Assembly (NCBI GenBank): GCA_016716565.1
Contig: JADJWC010000003.1
Coordinates: 372,001-436,000, forward strand
DNA: 64,000 nt
Source of the DNA: a bacterium
Lineage (GTDB): Bacteria > Bacteroidota > Ignavibacteria > Ignavibacteriales > Ignavibacteriaceae
Direction: 5' to 3'
Shown: piece after piece, positions 29,781 to 37,935 of the stretch
Position numbering within the stretch: position 1 is the first letter of the stretch
How the letters are laid out: every line of letters starts with the position of its first letter
Translations under genes and position numbers: made by a program
Notes under the pieces: generated by a model
Database searches by the model: none
Told to the model about the DNA's origin: nothing
Seen by the model: only the letters and a program-made list of their open reading frames with translations

Positions 29781-30071
29781 ATGGAAAATCCAGTTAAGCA
29801 ATCGCCAGAGTTAGAGATAATTGAAGAAGAAAAATCGGACGTCAGTTTAGGAAGCAGGGTAATACTTTTTAATGATGATTGGCATACTTTTGAGGAAGTT
29901 ATTTCTCAAATCATTAAAGCTACAAACTGTTCTTTTATTGAGGCGCGTGATAAAACTTTTGAAGTTCACATAAATGGAAAGGCTGTTGTTTTTTCAGGCG
30001 AACTGGCAGATTGCTTGCGAGTATCAGCTATTCTTGAAGAGATACTTCTCCACACTCAAATTGAAACCTGA
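29781..30071 (+). CDS. clpS: ATP-dependent Clp protease adaptor ClpS
   Basis: A 96-residue N-end-rule adaptor that hands substrates to ClpA/ClpC. It has a disordered acidic N-terminus, then [20 protein letters not shown] (the conserved NDD-H-T signature that binds N-degrons) and [20 protein letters not shown]. The length is in the family range. No clpA or clpC gene is adjacent. It converges on the following leftward gene with 8 nt between. Confidence 0.9.
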   Translation: MENPVKQSPELEIIEEEKSDVSLGSRVILFNDDWHTFEEVISQIIKATNCSFIEARDKTFEVHINGKAVVFSGELADCLRVSAILEEILLHTQIET

Positions 30072-30079
30072 CAATATCT

Positions 30080-30538
30080 TTATCTATATTTTCTAATTAA
30101 ACTTCTTAGTCTGCTCTTCTTTGGGTCCGTACAACTCCTTATAAGATAAAATAATTGAGAGTGATCAGTAATCGGGTAAGGATATCTTATACTTTCCGGC
30201 GGCATTGGTTTATCGTAGTCGAATGAGAATATCTCCTGGTTGCTTAAATTATAGTATCGAACTTTCAGAATACCATATTTAACAGTTGTTAAATTTATCG
30301 TATAAAGAGTTTTTACTCTGAACACTTCTCCATCGATACCTTCATAAGTTTTAGGAGGCTGATTTGTTTGAAGTATCCAGATATTAAATCTATCACCATT
30401 AATTGTATCCAACGACGCTGCATCAAACCAGAATTTTGAACCGTCATCAGCATTAATAACTTTCCAGACGTGTTTATCATCCTGTTGTGACATAAGTGAT
30501 ATGTAAGCAAAAAGAATAATCAATATAGTTTTTAGCAT
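30080..30538 (-). CDS. Small exported protein, resembling surface-adhesin protein E
   Basis: A 152-residue protein with a signal peptide (MLKTILIILFAYISLMSQQ) followed by a beta-rich domain WKVINADDGSKFWFDAASLD, FNIWILQTNQPPKTYEG, TLYTINLTTVKYGILKVRY. The alternation of a hydrolysed-looking W-start, a Tyr/Asp strand and an LYTINL-type strand resembles the surface-adhesin protein E fold found in many Gram-negatives. I infer only a periplasmic or surface location. No operon partners. Confidence 0.65.
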   Translation of the reverse strand: MLKTILIILFAYISLMSQQDDKHVWKVINADDGSKFWFDAASLDTINGDRFNIWILQTNQPPKTYEGIDGEVFRVKTLYTINLTTVKYGILKVRYYNLSNQEIFSFDYDKPMPPESIRYPYPITDHSQLFYLIRSCTDPKKSRLRSLIRKYR

Positions 30539-30863
30539 AAGCCGGAATTCCCTTTAAATCTTTTCGAAAAGATAATTAAATCAGTTATCATCAAAAAAGA
30601 ACAAATTGAGTAACATCTTGTTGCTGAGAATTCAATTTGCCTTGTGAAATCTACCAGATAGTGCTCTCGTTGATAGCAGGGGCTCCAAAATTTTATCCTT
30701 ATTCTAATTAAGATTAAATATTGATAGAGAGTTTTCATTTCTAATGAATGAGAAGAAATAATTGTCTTTTCCCAATAATTGGAATGTATCACTAAAAAAA
30801 TGGAAATATTTTAACTTCATTTCAGTTAAAATTGGTGTGATTGTTGTCAATATCTCGGCATAG

Positions 30864-30931
30864 CCTCCTTAGTACAAAGGAGAGCCTGATTGTAACAACT
30901 TATAATTTTGGTGCTCTCCTTTGTTTTTTTT
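30864..30931 (+). promoter_or_regulatory. Candidate attenuator in the leader of the cytochrome cluster
   Basis: ACAAAGGAGAGC (30874-30885) pairs perfectly with GCTCTCCTTTGT (30913-30924), a 12-bp stem closing a 27-nt loop and followed by eight T: a textbook intrinsic terminator. Upstream, CTCCTT (30865-30870) can instead pair with AAGGAG (30877-30882), which belongs to the left arm of the terminator, so the two hairpins exclude each other. No gene on this strand ends in the 790 nt upstream except clpS (30071), beyond a convergent gene. Attenuation of the downstream operon, or the end of a small RNA, would both fit. A TAATTTTG box (30903-30910) lies in the loop. Confidence 0.6.
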
Positions 30932-30984
30932 AAGACATTGTTTAAATAAGTATTGTAAAAAAAAATCATTATCCAGGAGGGATC

Positions 30985-31521
30985 ATGTTTATCAGAATCC
31001 TTGTTGCACTCATCAGCTTACCAATCATAATTATCTCTGCTCAAACAGAACAACGCGGTTTTATCGGCACAAGTGCTTGTGGAATGTGTCATAAGACAGA
31101 GAAGCAGGGTAGCCAATTATCAATCTGGCAAAACACTAAACATGCTCAGGCATATTTGACTCTTCAATCAGAAAAAGCAGACCAGATAGCAAAAGAAAAA
31201 GGTTTTACAACGAAAGCAGTTGAAACACCTGAATGTTTGAAATGTCACGCATCAGGCTATAATGTTGATGCGAAGTTTATCGGTGAAAAATTCAAAGTTG
31301 AAGACGGTGTTCAATGCGAAACATGCCATGGCGCAGGAGCAGATTATAAAAGTAAAAAGGTTATGGAAAACCGTGCTGAAGCCATTGCAAATGGTATGAT
31401 CGTCCACGAAAATTTAGAAAGCTTTTGTATCGGATGTCATAATGCTGAAAGCCCCACTTATGTTGAATTCAAGTTGGAAGAGATGTGGGATAAAATTAAG
31501 CATCCGGTTCCGACTGAATAA
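30985..31521 (+). CDS. Exported tetraheme cytochrome c (c554-like)
   Basis: A 178-residue protein with signal peptide (cleavage about residue 20, ISAQ) and four CXXCH heme sites at C32, C84, C111 and C148. The segment SIWQNTKHAQAYLTL after the first site resembles the cytochrome c554 family, in which His residues between the heme sites act as distal ligands. It is periplasmic. An excellent Shine-Dalgarno (AGGAGG, 30975-30980) precedes the ATG. It is the first gene of the cytochrome cluster, 36 nt before the barrel gene. Likely role: periplasmic electron carrier to the outer-membrane conduit. Confidence 0.85.
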   Translation: MFIRILVALISLPIIIISAQTEQRGFIGTSACGMCHKTEKQGSQLSIWQNTKHAQAYLTLQSEKADQIAKEKGFTTKAVETPECLKCHASGYNVDAKFIGEKFKVEDGVQCETCHGAGADYKSKKVMENRAEAIANGMIVHENLESFCIGCHNAESPTYVEFKLEEMWDKIKHPVPTE

Positions 31522-31557
31522 AGAATAAAGTAATTGCATAAACAGCTATACTAGTGT

Positions 31558-32829
31558 ATGAAAAAAATTTTACTGTTACTTTTAGCAGGTGGGATGCTGT
31601 ATACAGTCATCCCACAAAGCCTTAACGGCAGATTCTCAAGTTCAATTTACACCTTCGAACGCTTCGACACAGCGGGCTCTTCAACTACTAACGCAAGAAC
31701 TTACCAAATGCTTTCGTTCAATTTCGGAAAAGAAAACATGTGGCTGCGTTCGAACTTAAATCTTGAGTATGACCTTTCAAATCCACAGCAAAGTGATCCA
31801 AGATTCAGAGTTTATAATCTATATGCTGATTTCAGTAATATTTTTGATGTAGCGTCTCTGAAGTTAGGAAGACAGCCGCTTTTTAATTCGATTGCCGGCG
31901 GTGTTTTTGATGGAGCAACGCTTGGATTGAATTATAAAGGATACAAACTGTCAGGATATTACGGTGGTAATGTGCCTGCATATCAAAAGCTTGAACTCGT
32001 AGAAAATTGGAGTGAAAATTATCTGCTTGGTGGTGAATTTACTATTCTAGCTCTGATGGACTGGAGATTCAGTGCTAAGTATATCAACAAGAATTTTTTA
32101 AGCCAATCATATACTGCAGTCAGATTAGATCCGGAACTCAATCCGATCAATGTTCTAATTGAGAATGAATCCAATCAGTATCAATTCCTGTCAGGTGAAG
32201 TTTCTTACTTCAAACAAAATTTTGGCAGTGGAAACATCAGATATGACTATGATTTGAATTTCAATACTTCTTCAAGATTTGAAATTTCAGGAAGATACAA
32301 TCAGATAAAGAATCTGGGTGTTAGCCTTTATTATAATTACCGTGAGCCGAAAATAAGATACAACTCGATCTTCTCGGTATTTGATTACGGCAATACCTGG
32401 GAAATTGAAGGCGGAGTTGATTACTTAATCGATAATAAATATACTGTTATCGGAAAATTTGCTAACGTGACTTATAAGGATGAAAGATCACAACGACTTA
32501 CTCTCGGACTATCATCACCCTATGGAACTATCACAGCCAGAAAGAATTTTGGTTACGCTGGTGAGATGGATGCAATTTCTTTATACACTGCTTTTTCTCA
32601 ACTAGAAGGATTGTTAACTCCTTCTTTGGGATTTTCATATACCAGATATAAACTATCAGCGGATGATCCGTCAAATGAATTAGTTTCTGTTCTGGCTGGT
32701 GCAAATGTTCGGCCATTCAGAACTTTGTCTTTCGATATTCAGGGCCAGTATCTGGATAACAAAATTTATCAAAATGATTGGCGCTTATTCTTTAAGCTTA
32801 ACTTCTGGTTTAATACAATTTTTAATTGA
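31558..32829 (+). CDS. Outer-membrane beta-barrel protein (porin-like)
   Basis: A 423-residue protein with a signal peptide (MKKILLLLLAGGMLYTVIPQ). The mature part is a run of amphipathic, aromatic-rich beta strands (for example FEISGRYNQIKNLGVSLYYN and SPYGTITARKNFGYAGEMD) that ends in WRLFFKLNFWFNTIFN, the aromatic end usual for outer-membrane barrels. It is sandwiched between two multiheme cytochrome genes, and its end overlaps the start region of the 14-heme gene. By analogy to porin-cytochrome complexes I infer that it is the sleeve of an electron conduit; sequence identity to MtrB or PioB is not evident by eye. Confidence 0.75.
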   Translation: MKKILLLLLAGGMLYTVIPQSLNGRFSSSIYTFERFDTAGSSTTNARTYQMLSFNFGKENMWLRSNLNLEYDLSNPQQSDPRFRVYNLYADFSNIFDVASLKLGRQPLFNSIAGGVFDGATLGLNYKGYKLSGYYGGNVPAYQKLELVENWSENYLLGGEFTILALMDWRFSAKYINKNFLSQSYTAVRLDPELNPINVLIENESNQYQFLSGEVSYFKQNFGSGNIRYDYDLNFNTSSRFEISGRYNQIKNLGVSLYYNYREPKIRYNSIFSVFDYGNTWEIEGGVDYLIDNKYTVIGKFANVTYKDERSQRLTLGLSSPYGTITARKNFGYAGEMDAISLYTAFSQLEGLLTPSLGFSYTRYKLSADDPSNELVSVLAGANVRPFRTLSFDIQGQYLDNKIYQNDWRLFFKLNFWFNTIFN

Positions 32830-32834
32830 GAATT

Positions 32835-34029
32835 ATGATTAAGAATTTATACATAACAATCTTTGCCATCAGCGGCACACTACTTCTTTTAGTTGCTTTT
32901 TCAGGCGAGCAATCTGAACCCTTAAAAAGCAATAAAGATCTGATTAAATTTTCTCACTCTCTGCACAGTGAATTAGTTGAATGTGGTGATTGTCATTCTT
33001 CGGTTGCCGAAAGCATTTCTTTAAATGACCGGCTTCTGCCAAATCACGATAACTGCGTTGACTGTCACGAAGTAGATAACGACGATGAATGCAGTACTTG
33101 CCATATTGATGACAACTATGAGCCACTGATTCAGAAAAAATCCGAGTTAATGTACAATCACAAGATTCACGCTGTCCAGGGAATTCAATGCCTCGATTGC
33201 CATAAAGGCTTGGATAAAGTGGATTATAGTTTTGAGAGTGCCGAAGTGAATCCACCAATGGAAATGTGTTCAGGATGTCATAATGAAGTTAAGATTGCAT
33301 CCAATGCATGTGAATCCTGTCATATCTCAACTAATTATTTAAAACCGCAAAATCACAGAACTGTTGACTTTGAAAGATCACATAAATTCCTTGCATGGGA
33401 ATTGAATGCGAACTGTATGATGTGTCATGATAATACCACCTGTCAGGATTGCCACGTTGCGACAACCGGAATAACAGAAATGAATTTACCGGATGATTTT
33501 TATGCACCATATTATCCAAGTAATTCTGTTGATGGTGCGAAACAACAAGCTATATTAAAGGTGCATGGAGATTTTGGCTATAGATTCTCCCACGGAATTG
33601 ATGCAAAAGGAAAGACAAATGAATGTCAGTCCTGTCATCAGATAGAAACCTTCTGCGCGAGTTGTCACCAGTCTGAAAACGCAGATTTTGCTATGGGAGG
33701 AATTGTTCCATCGTCGCATCTTTCTCCAACATTCAAAACTATTGGTGTTGGTACGGTGGTGGTGATCATGCAAGATTGGCAAGAAGAGATATTGAAAGAT
33801 GCGTATCTTGTCACGATGTACAGGAGCTGATCCGACTTGTATAACCTGTCATCTCGATAGCGATGGAATCAAAGGCACAAATCCAAAGACCCACGTGACC
33901 AATTTTATGAGAGACGAAAGAGGTGATTGGCACGATACACAAGGATCAATGTGTTATAATTGCCATACAAGTGCATCACCAATGTCTCAGCAAACTTCCG
34001 GTTTCTGTAATTATTGTCATGGTATGTAA
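32835..34029 (+). CDS. Fourteen-heme c-type cytochrome, two frameshifts
   Basis: A signal-anchored multiheme cytochrome of about 398 residues. Ten CXXCH sites are read continuously to about 33755 (CGDCH, CVDCH, CSTCH, CLDCH, CSGCH, CESCH, CMMCH, CQDCH, CQSCH, CASCH). An eleventh, CVSCH, lies in another frame (about 33757-33825), and three more, CITCH, CYNCH and CNYCH, in the third frame to 34029. Adding one G at 33755-33756 and one at 33823-33824 gives one reading. I chose ATG 32835 over TTG 32826. The next gene starts on the stop codon. Probably periplasmic or outer-membrane electron transfer; the breaks are probably sequence errors. Confidence 0.85.
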
Positions 34030-35126
34030 TGAAAAATTTGGAAAATAGTATGAGCAAAATTTTACTAACATATTTAACATTCTTTTCAGCTTTAATTTTA
34101 TTAGCAGCCTGCAGTGAACTCAATACTGATATTCCTTCAGTTCCAAAAATCAGTACGCACGGTGATAGTCTTTATTCTCCAACATCGCCTGATTTTCATC
34201 CCAAAACAATTGCTGGCTCACCCAATGGAATGTATGATTGCCAGGAATGTCACGCGGCTGATTTTTCAGGAGGCGTGGCTAAGGTTGGATGTAATACAAC
34301 TGAATGTCATCCAACGATTAATGTTCACGTTGATGGTATTAACGATCCCTCAAGTGATAATTTTCATGGTAAATACATCCGAAATATTCAATGGGATATG
34401 AACCAATGTAAAAGCTGTCATGGAGACAACTATGATGGTGGAAGTTTCAAAAACTCCGATGGCAGTTCATTATCACCAACTTGTTTGGATTGCCATACTT
34501 ATGTTAGCGGACCGGAAAATTGCACAACGTGTCATGGAAGTCCCGGTTCAAATGCACCACCCACAGACATAAATGGTAATAGCTCTACAAGTGAAAGAGG
34601 AGTTGGTGCTCATCAGATACATCTTAATGGTGGAGACGTAGGAAGAAACTTAACCTGCACGGAATGTCATAACGTTCCCGGCAGTGTGTATACACCTGGA
34701 CATGTTGATTCCGATTTGCCCGCAGAAGTGTTGATGAATAATAGAAGAGCAAATACTACTACTAATGATGATGCTTCACCGGGAGTTCCAATTGATCCAA
34801 ATCAACAAGTATATATTCCTAATCCAGCATATAATGCAGGTAGTCTTACTTGTGCAAACACTTATTGTCATGGCTATTTCAAGAATGGAAATTTAGATAA
34901 CCAACCGGTTTGGAACGATCCATCTACATCTCAGTGTGGTAGCTGTCATGGTGGAGGTCCGGGTAATCCATTGCCAAAAACACAGGCACAAGGTGGCAGT
35001 CATCCGAATGCTACAAATTGTACTAATTGTCATGGCGGAGTTGTTGATCAAAATCGGAATATTATAAATCCAGAAAAGCACATTGATGGTTTGCTGAATC
35101 TTTTTGGAAGTGATATTGAATTCTAG
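34029..35126 (+). CDS. Nine-heme lipoprotein cytochrome with mixed CXXCH and CX4CH sites
   Basis: A lipoprotein (hydrophobic LTYLTFFSALILLAAC, lipobox Cys about residue 28 from ATG 34029, or 21 from ATG 34050, which has GGAAAA upstream). It has seven CXXCH sites (CQECH, CKSCH, CLDCH, CTTCH, CTECH, CGSCH, CTNCH) and two CX4CH sites (CNTTECH and CANTYCH). The alternating CxxxxCH/CXXCH layout is that of a family first named from Geobacter sulfurreducens. The mature part is Gly/Asn/Ser-rich and probably exposed on the outer membrane. Frames are intact. Its start overlaps the stop of the 14-heme gene. Confidence 0.88.
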   Translation: MKNLENSMSKILLTYLTFFSALILLAACSELNTDIPSVPKISTHGDSLYSPTSPDFHPKTIAGSPNGMYDCQECHAADFSGGVAKVGCNTTECHPTINVHVDGINDPSSDNFHGKYIRNIQWDMNQCKSCHGDNYDGGSFKNSDGSSLSPTCLDCHTYVSGPENCTTCHGSPGSNAPPTDINGNSSTSERGVGAHQIHLNGGDVGRNLTCTECHNVPGSVYTPGHVDSDLPAEVLMNNRRANTTTNDDASPGVPIDPNQQVYIPNPAYNAGSLTCANTYCHGYFKNGNLDNQPVWNDPSTSQCGSCHGGGPGNPLPKTQAQGGSHPNATNCTNCHGGVVDQNRNIINPEKHIDGLLNLFGSDIEF

Positions 35127-35168
35127 CTCTATAATAGTTAATATAAATAATTAATCAGGAGTACTTAT

Positions 35169-36287
35169 ATGAAAAAACTAAGCAGCCTATTAAGATTACT
35201 CGTAGCAGGAATCTTTCTAGTAGGTATGTTTGCAGCCTGCGAAGGACCTGAAGGCCCGATGGGACCAAAAGGTGACAAAGGCGATAAAGGAGATCCGGGA
35301 GACCCAGGTCCAGGATCTGTAGTTAACTGGGAAGGATTCAAAGAAGGCATCGTTTGTGCACAATGCCATAACCCCGATTATGATACATTGTATTATGTAT
35401 GGGGTATCAGAACACAGTGGTTAGATTCCAAACATTCTAACGGTGGTGCATACTTTGAAAACAGCAGCTCTTGTGCACCTTGTCATACGACCGAAGGATT
35501 TGTACAAGCATCACTTGGTCAGACTGTAACTGGTCAACCAATTTCTTCTCCAATCGGATGTTTTGCATGTCACTCACCACACTCACGTGCAGACTTTTCT
35601 CTCCGAACTGTTGAGCCAGTTACTATGTTAGCTGGCGTGGTTGGTGAAGCTGATCCGGTATTCGATTATGGAAAAGGCAACCTCTGTGCTAATTGCCATA
35701 AACCACGTTCTATAAATCCAAAACCAGATCCAACGAAAACTGCTGCAACTGATACAATCACCATTACATCAAGCCGTTGGTATCAGCACTATGGTGTTCA
35801 AGGTCCAATGTTGGCAGGAACTAATGGATTTGAGTTCCAGGGTTACACCTATACAAATTCATTCCATACTACTGCTCAGGCAATTAAAGATGATGGATGT
35901 AGTATCTGTCATATGGCGCTTGAGGAAAGAAATCCAGCCGGTGGTCATACAATGAAGCTGGAATCTGAAGAGGGTGAATTGGTAGCTGGTTGCGAAACAA
36001 CTGGTTGTCATGGAGCTGGAATGGAATTAGACTATGAAGGTACACAAACCGAAGTACACACTTTATTGGATAGTCTGCATACACTTCTGCTTGATCGTAA
36101 CTGGATAACAGCTTCTGGTTCAATCAATGCAAGTTCAAGTAATCCATTAAAGATTGCTCCAGCATTTCATTCGGGTGCGTTGTATAATTACTTCTTTGTT
36201 GAACACGATTTAAGTTTCGGTGGTCATAACTTCAAGTACACACGTGATCTGCTCGAATCTTCGATAGAAGTATTAACCGCTGAATAA
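35169..36287 (+). CDS. Collagen-stalked multiheme lipoprotein cytochrome
   Basis: A 372-residue lipoprotein (lipobox GMFAAC, Cys 24). Residues 26-49 are eight uninterrupted Gly-X-Y triplets (GPEGPMGPKGDKGDKGDP and on), a collagen-like segment starting right after the anchor. The domain that follows has CXXCH at CAQCH, CAPCH, CFACH, CANCH, CSICH and one CX4CH (CETTGCH), six heme sites. Two His-rich regions (HSKHSNGG-like and VEHDLSFGGHNF) may supply distal ligands. A good Shine-Dalgarno (AGGAG) precedes the ATG. Last gene of the cluster. I infer a surface cytochrome held away from the membrane by a triple-helical stalk; the trimer is a prediction. Confidence 0.85.
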   Translation: MKKLSSLLRLLVAGIFLVGMFAACEGPEGPMGPKGDKGDKGDPGDPGPGSVVNWEGFKEGIVCAQCHNPDYDTLYYVWGIRTQWLDSKHSNGGAYFENSSSCAPCHTTEGFVQASLGQTVTGQPISSPIGCFACHSPHSRADFSLRTVEPVTMLAGVVGEADPVFDYGKGNLCANCHKPRSINPKPDPTKTAATDTITITSSRWYQHYGVQGPMLAGTNGFEFQGYTYTNSFHTTAQAIKDDGCSICHMALEERNPAGGHTMKLESEEGELVAGCETTGCHGAGMELDYEGTQTEVHTLLDSLHTLLLDRNWITASGSINASSSNPLKIAPAFHSGALYNYFFVEHDLSFGGHNFKYTRDLLESSIEVLTAE

Positions 36288-36310
36288 TTTACCTGTTCTA
36301 ATAGTTAATA

Positions 36311-36340
36311 AAAAAGCCGCTTTAATAGCGGCTTTTTTTT
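36311..36340 (+). terminator. Terminator of the cytochrome cluster
   Basis: AAAAAGCCGCT (36311-36321) / AGCGGCTTTTT (36327-36337) with a 5-nt loop and a T8 run. It lies 24 nt after the last cytochrome stop. The A/T flanks make it usable in both directions. Confidence 0.93.
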
Positions 36341-36634
36341 TACTGCCTCTAATATTTCAATTCGGCTCAAGCAGTATTAGTCCTCATAAATGTGCTCAGT
36401 AATGATACTTATTCTCCATCAGTACGAATGTATGATACGATTGGCTTGAAGTGATATCTTATCGTAGAATTGGCGACAAATATTTCACATGGTTCGAATA
36501 ATGTTGACTCATAAATAAACATCCCGTTATTTAAAAAGTCATTTTAATTCAGATATACATCAATTATTAAAAAAAAATGGTTCGGATGCTGGTATAATAA
36601 TTGGCCTAAAAGAAGATCAAAATTGTGGGGTAAT

Positions 36635-36712
36635 ATGCTAATTATTATTTATACAATCATACTTGTTGTGCTCGCTTTCTCATTGTACCAGAAATTAAAA
36701 ATAATGAGGTGA
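36635..36712 (+). CDS. Possible 25-residue single-span membrane peptide
   Basis: ATG 36635 opens 25 codons: a hydrophobic helix (MLIIIYTIILVVLAFSLY) followed by a basic tail QKLKIMR. A GTGGGG (36625-36630) sits 4 nt upstream, a TATAAT box lies at 36593-36598, and a hairpin terminator follows at 36747-36767. The shape (promoter, helix plus basic tail, terminator) is that of a small membrane protein or a type I toxin-like peptide. With only 25 residues, chance cannot be excluded. Confidence 0.35.
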   Translation: MLIIIYTIILVVLAFSLYQKLKIMR

Positions 36713-36746
36713 GAAGTTCAGATGGAGTGTAGTATTTTGAGGGATG

Positions 36747-36767
36747 GGGCACATAGTGCCCTTTTTT
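36747..36767 (+). terminator. Hairpin terminator downstream of the small peptide
   Basis: GGGCAC (36747-36752) / GTGCCC (36756-36761) with a 3-nt loop and T6, about 35 nt after the small ORF stop. There is no other nearby gene on this strand that it could serve. Confidence 0.6.
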
Positions 36768-37065
36768 ATTTTCAGTGAGGAATTGACCATATCTGTTACT
36801 CAACTTTAGTAAATCCGGAATTGTCAATTCACCAATATTGGTGCTTAGAAGAAGAACAGCGAATACATTACGGCTGAAGATGAAATGGGGGCTTTTAAAT
36901 ACAAGCTGCAAGATTATATCAAGTAAAAGATTTAAAGCATACCACTAGATCTCTAAAAAAAATTATTGCTAACAATAAATGGTGAAACTGTTGAATGGTG
37001 CTATTGCACTAGCAAATGGAGAATTAAATATAGCAGATAAAATTTACATTCATTTCCTAAGTATT

Positions 37066-37206
37066 TTATTCCTCGCTTAATCTTTTGCGCTCGTTTAATA
37101 TTTGAAAGATATCAGCTAGTTCCTTTTTATGTCCCGATCTTATTTTTATAGCTGTAAAAATAATTGTGCAAATCAAAATAATAGATAGAATGAAAAGTAT
37201 TTTCAT
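37066..37206 (-). CDS. Possible 46-residue membrane-anchored peptide
   Basis: ATG at 37206 on the minus strand opens 46 codons: a hydrophobic helix (FILSIILICTIIFTAI, residues 5-20) followed by a charged tail (RSGHKKELADIFQILNERKR). The start has GAGCGG 6-8 nt upstream. It is on the same strand as the STAS gene and lies 64 nt downstream of it, so it could share its transcript. No family recognised. Confidence 0.45.
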   Translation of the reverse strand: MKILFILSIILICTIIFTAIKIRSGHKKELADIFQILNERKRLSEE

Positions 37207-37270
37207 TTAGCCGCTCATTAAATTAAATTGTAAATGTTGGGCGATTGGAAGTCAATTTTACTTAAAATTT

Positions 37271-37708
37271 TTATTCAGAATTAATTTGTAAAGGCAACTG
37301 GACAATTTTGACGGGTTCTTTCCTGCTTGCTAAACTATGATAATTATTATTAGAAACCGAACCGTAATTATTATTATTAAAAGCTTCCAATGCCTCGGAG
37401 ATCGAATGGTAGACCTTGAAAACAGATGCTATTTCCTTATAGATAAAACTTCTTAGCAAAAGCGATTTGCTTACTACCAGTACCATTGCACATCCACGCT
37501 GTTTTAACATCTTATACGCAAATACTAAAGCCCCAAAAAATGTGCTGTCAATGTAGTTGCAGGTGCTCAGATCAACAATTATTTTATTGAAGTTAATATC
37601 ATTGAGAAGGTTATCTTTTATCTCCTCTGCCTCATTTATTGTGGCCCGGACCAGATCAACTCTCTCAATGGCCGCACCATTCCTTAAAATCCGATGAATT
37701 GAGTTCAT
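37271..37708 (-). CDS. STAS-domain protein (anti-sigma factor antagonist-like)
   Basis: A 145-residue protein whose N-terminal ~110 residues form a STAS domain: the conserved strand KIIVDLSTCNYIDSTFFGAL with Ser following Asp (the phosphorylated Ser position in SpoIIAA-like proteins), then LKQRGCAMVLVVSKSLLLRS. The C-terminal ~35 residues are Asn/Ser-rich and probably disordered. It likely takes part in a partner-switching phosphorelay with an anti-sigma kinase, but no kinase or phosphatase gene is adjacent. It stands alone in a gene-poor area. Confidence 0.8.
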   Translation of the reverse strand: MNSIHRILRNGAAIERVDLVRATINEAEEIKDNLLNDINFNKIIVDLSTCNYIDSTFFGALVFAYKMLKQRGCAMVLVVSKSLLLRSFIYKEIASVFKVYHSISEALEAFNNNNYGSVSNNNYHSLASRKEPVKIVQLPLQINSE

Positions 37709-37855
37709 AGTTCTACCTTATAGTTAATAAAGAATTATTCAGAATTCTCATTCATTTTCAGATTATATTTTTTCAACTGCTGTGCCAATAAACAATTGTT
37801 GATTTTACCGTCAAAATATTCGGATTAATTTTCATTCTCCTAGAAATCAGAATAC

Positions 37856-37878
37856 AAAAAAAACGAGTCGCCAACTCG
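37856..37878 (-). terminator. Short terminator after the sorting-domain relic
   Basis: On the minus strand, CGAGT (37878-37874) / ACTCG (37868-37864) with a 5-nt loop is followed by eight T (complement of A8 at 37856-37863). It lies 58 nt past the stop codon of the relic, in the right direction. Confidence 0.5.
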
Positions 37879-37935
37879 CTTTTACTAATAATTTCATTTT
37901 TAAAAGAATTCAATATTTAAAACCCACAAAGATTT

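Larger units (their letters stand above)
36341..37065. other. Gene-poor stretch after the cytochrome cluster
   Basis: About 720 nt without a convincing gene over 60 codons. It holds a possible small-protein unit (36593-36767, listed separately). The rest is AT-rich with no repeats or homology that I can see. Confidence 0.5.

Noticed and set aside
36657..36911. 84-codon leftward frame after the cytochrome cluster
   Set aside because: Runs across the terminator hairpin 36747-36767, no family motif, no ribosome site.
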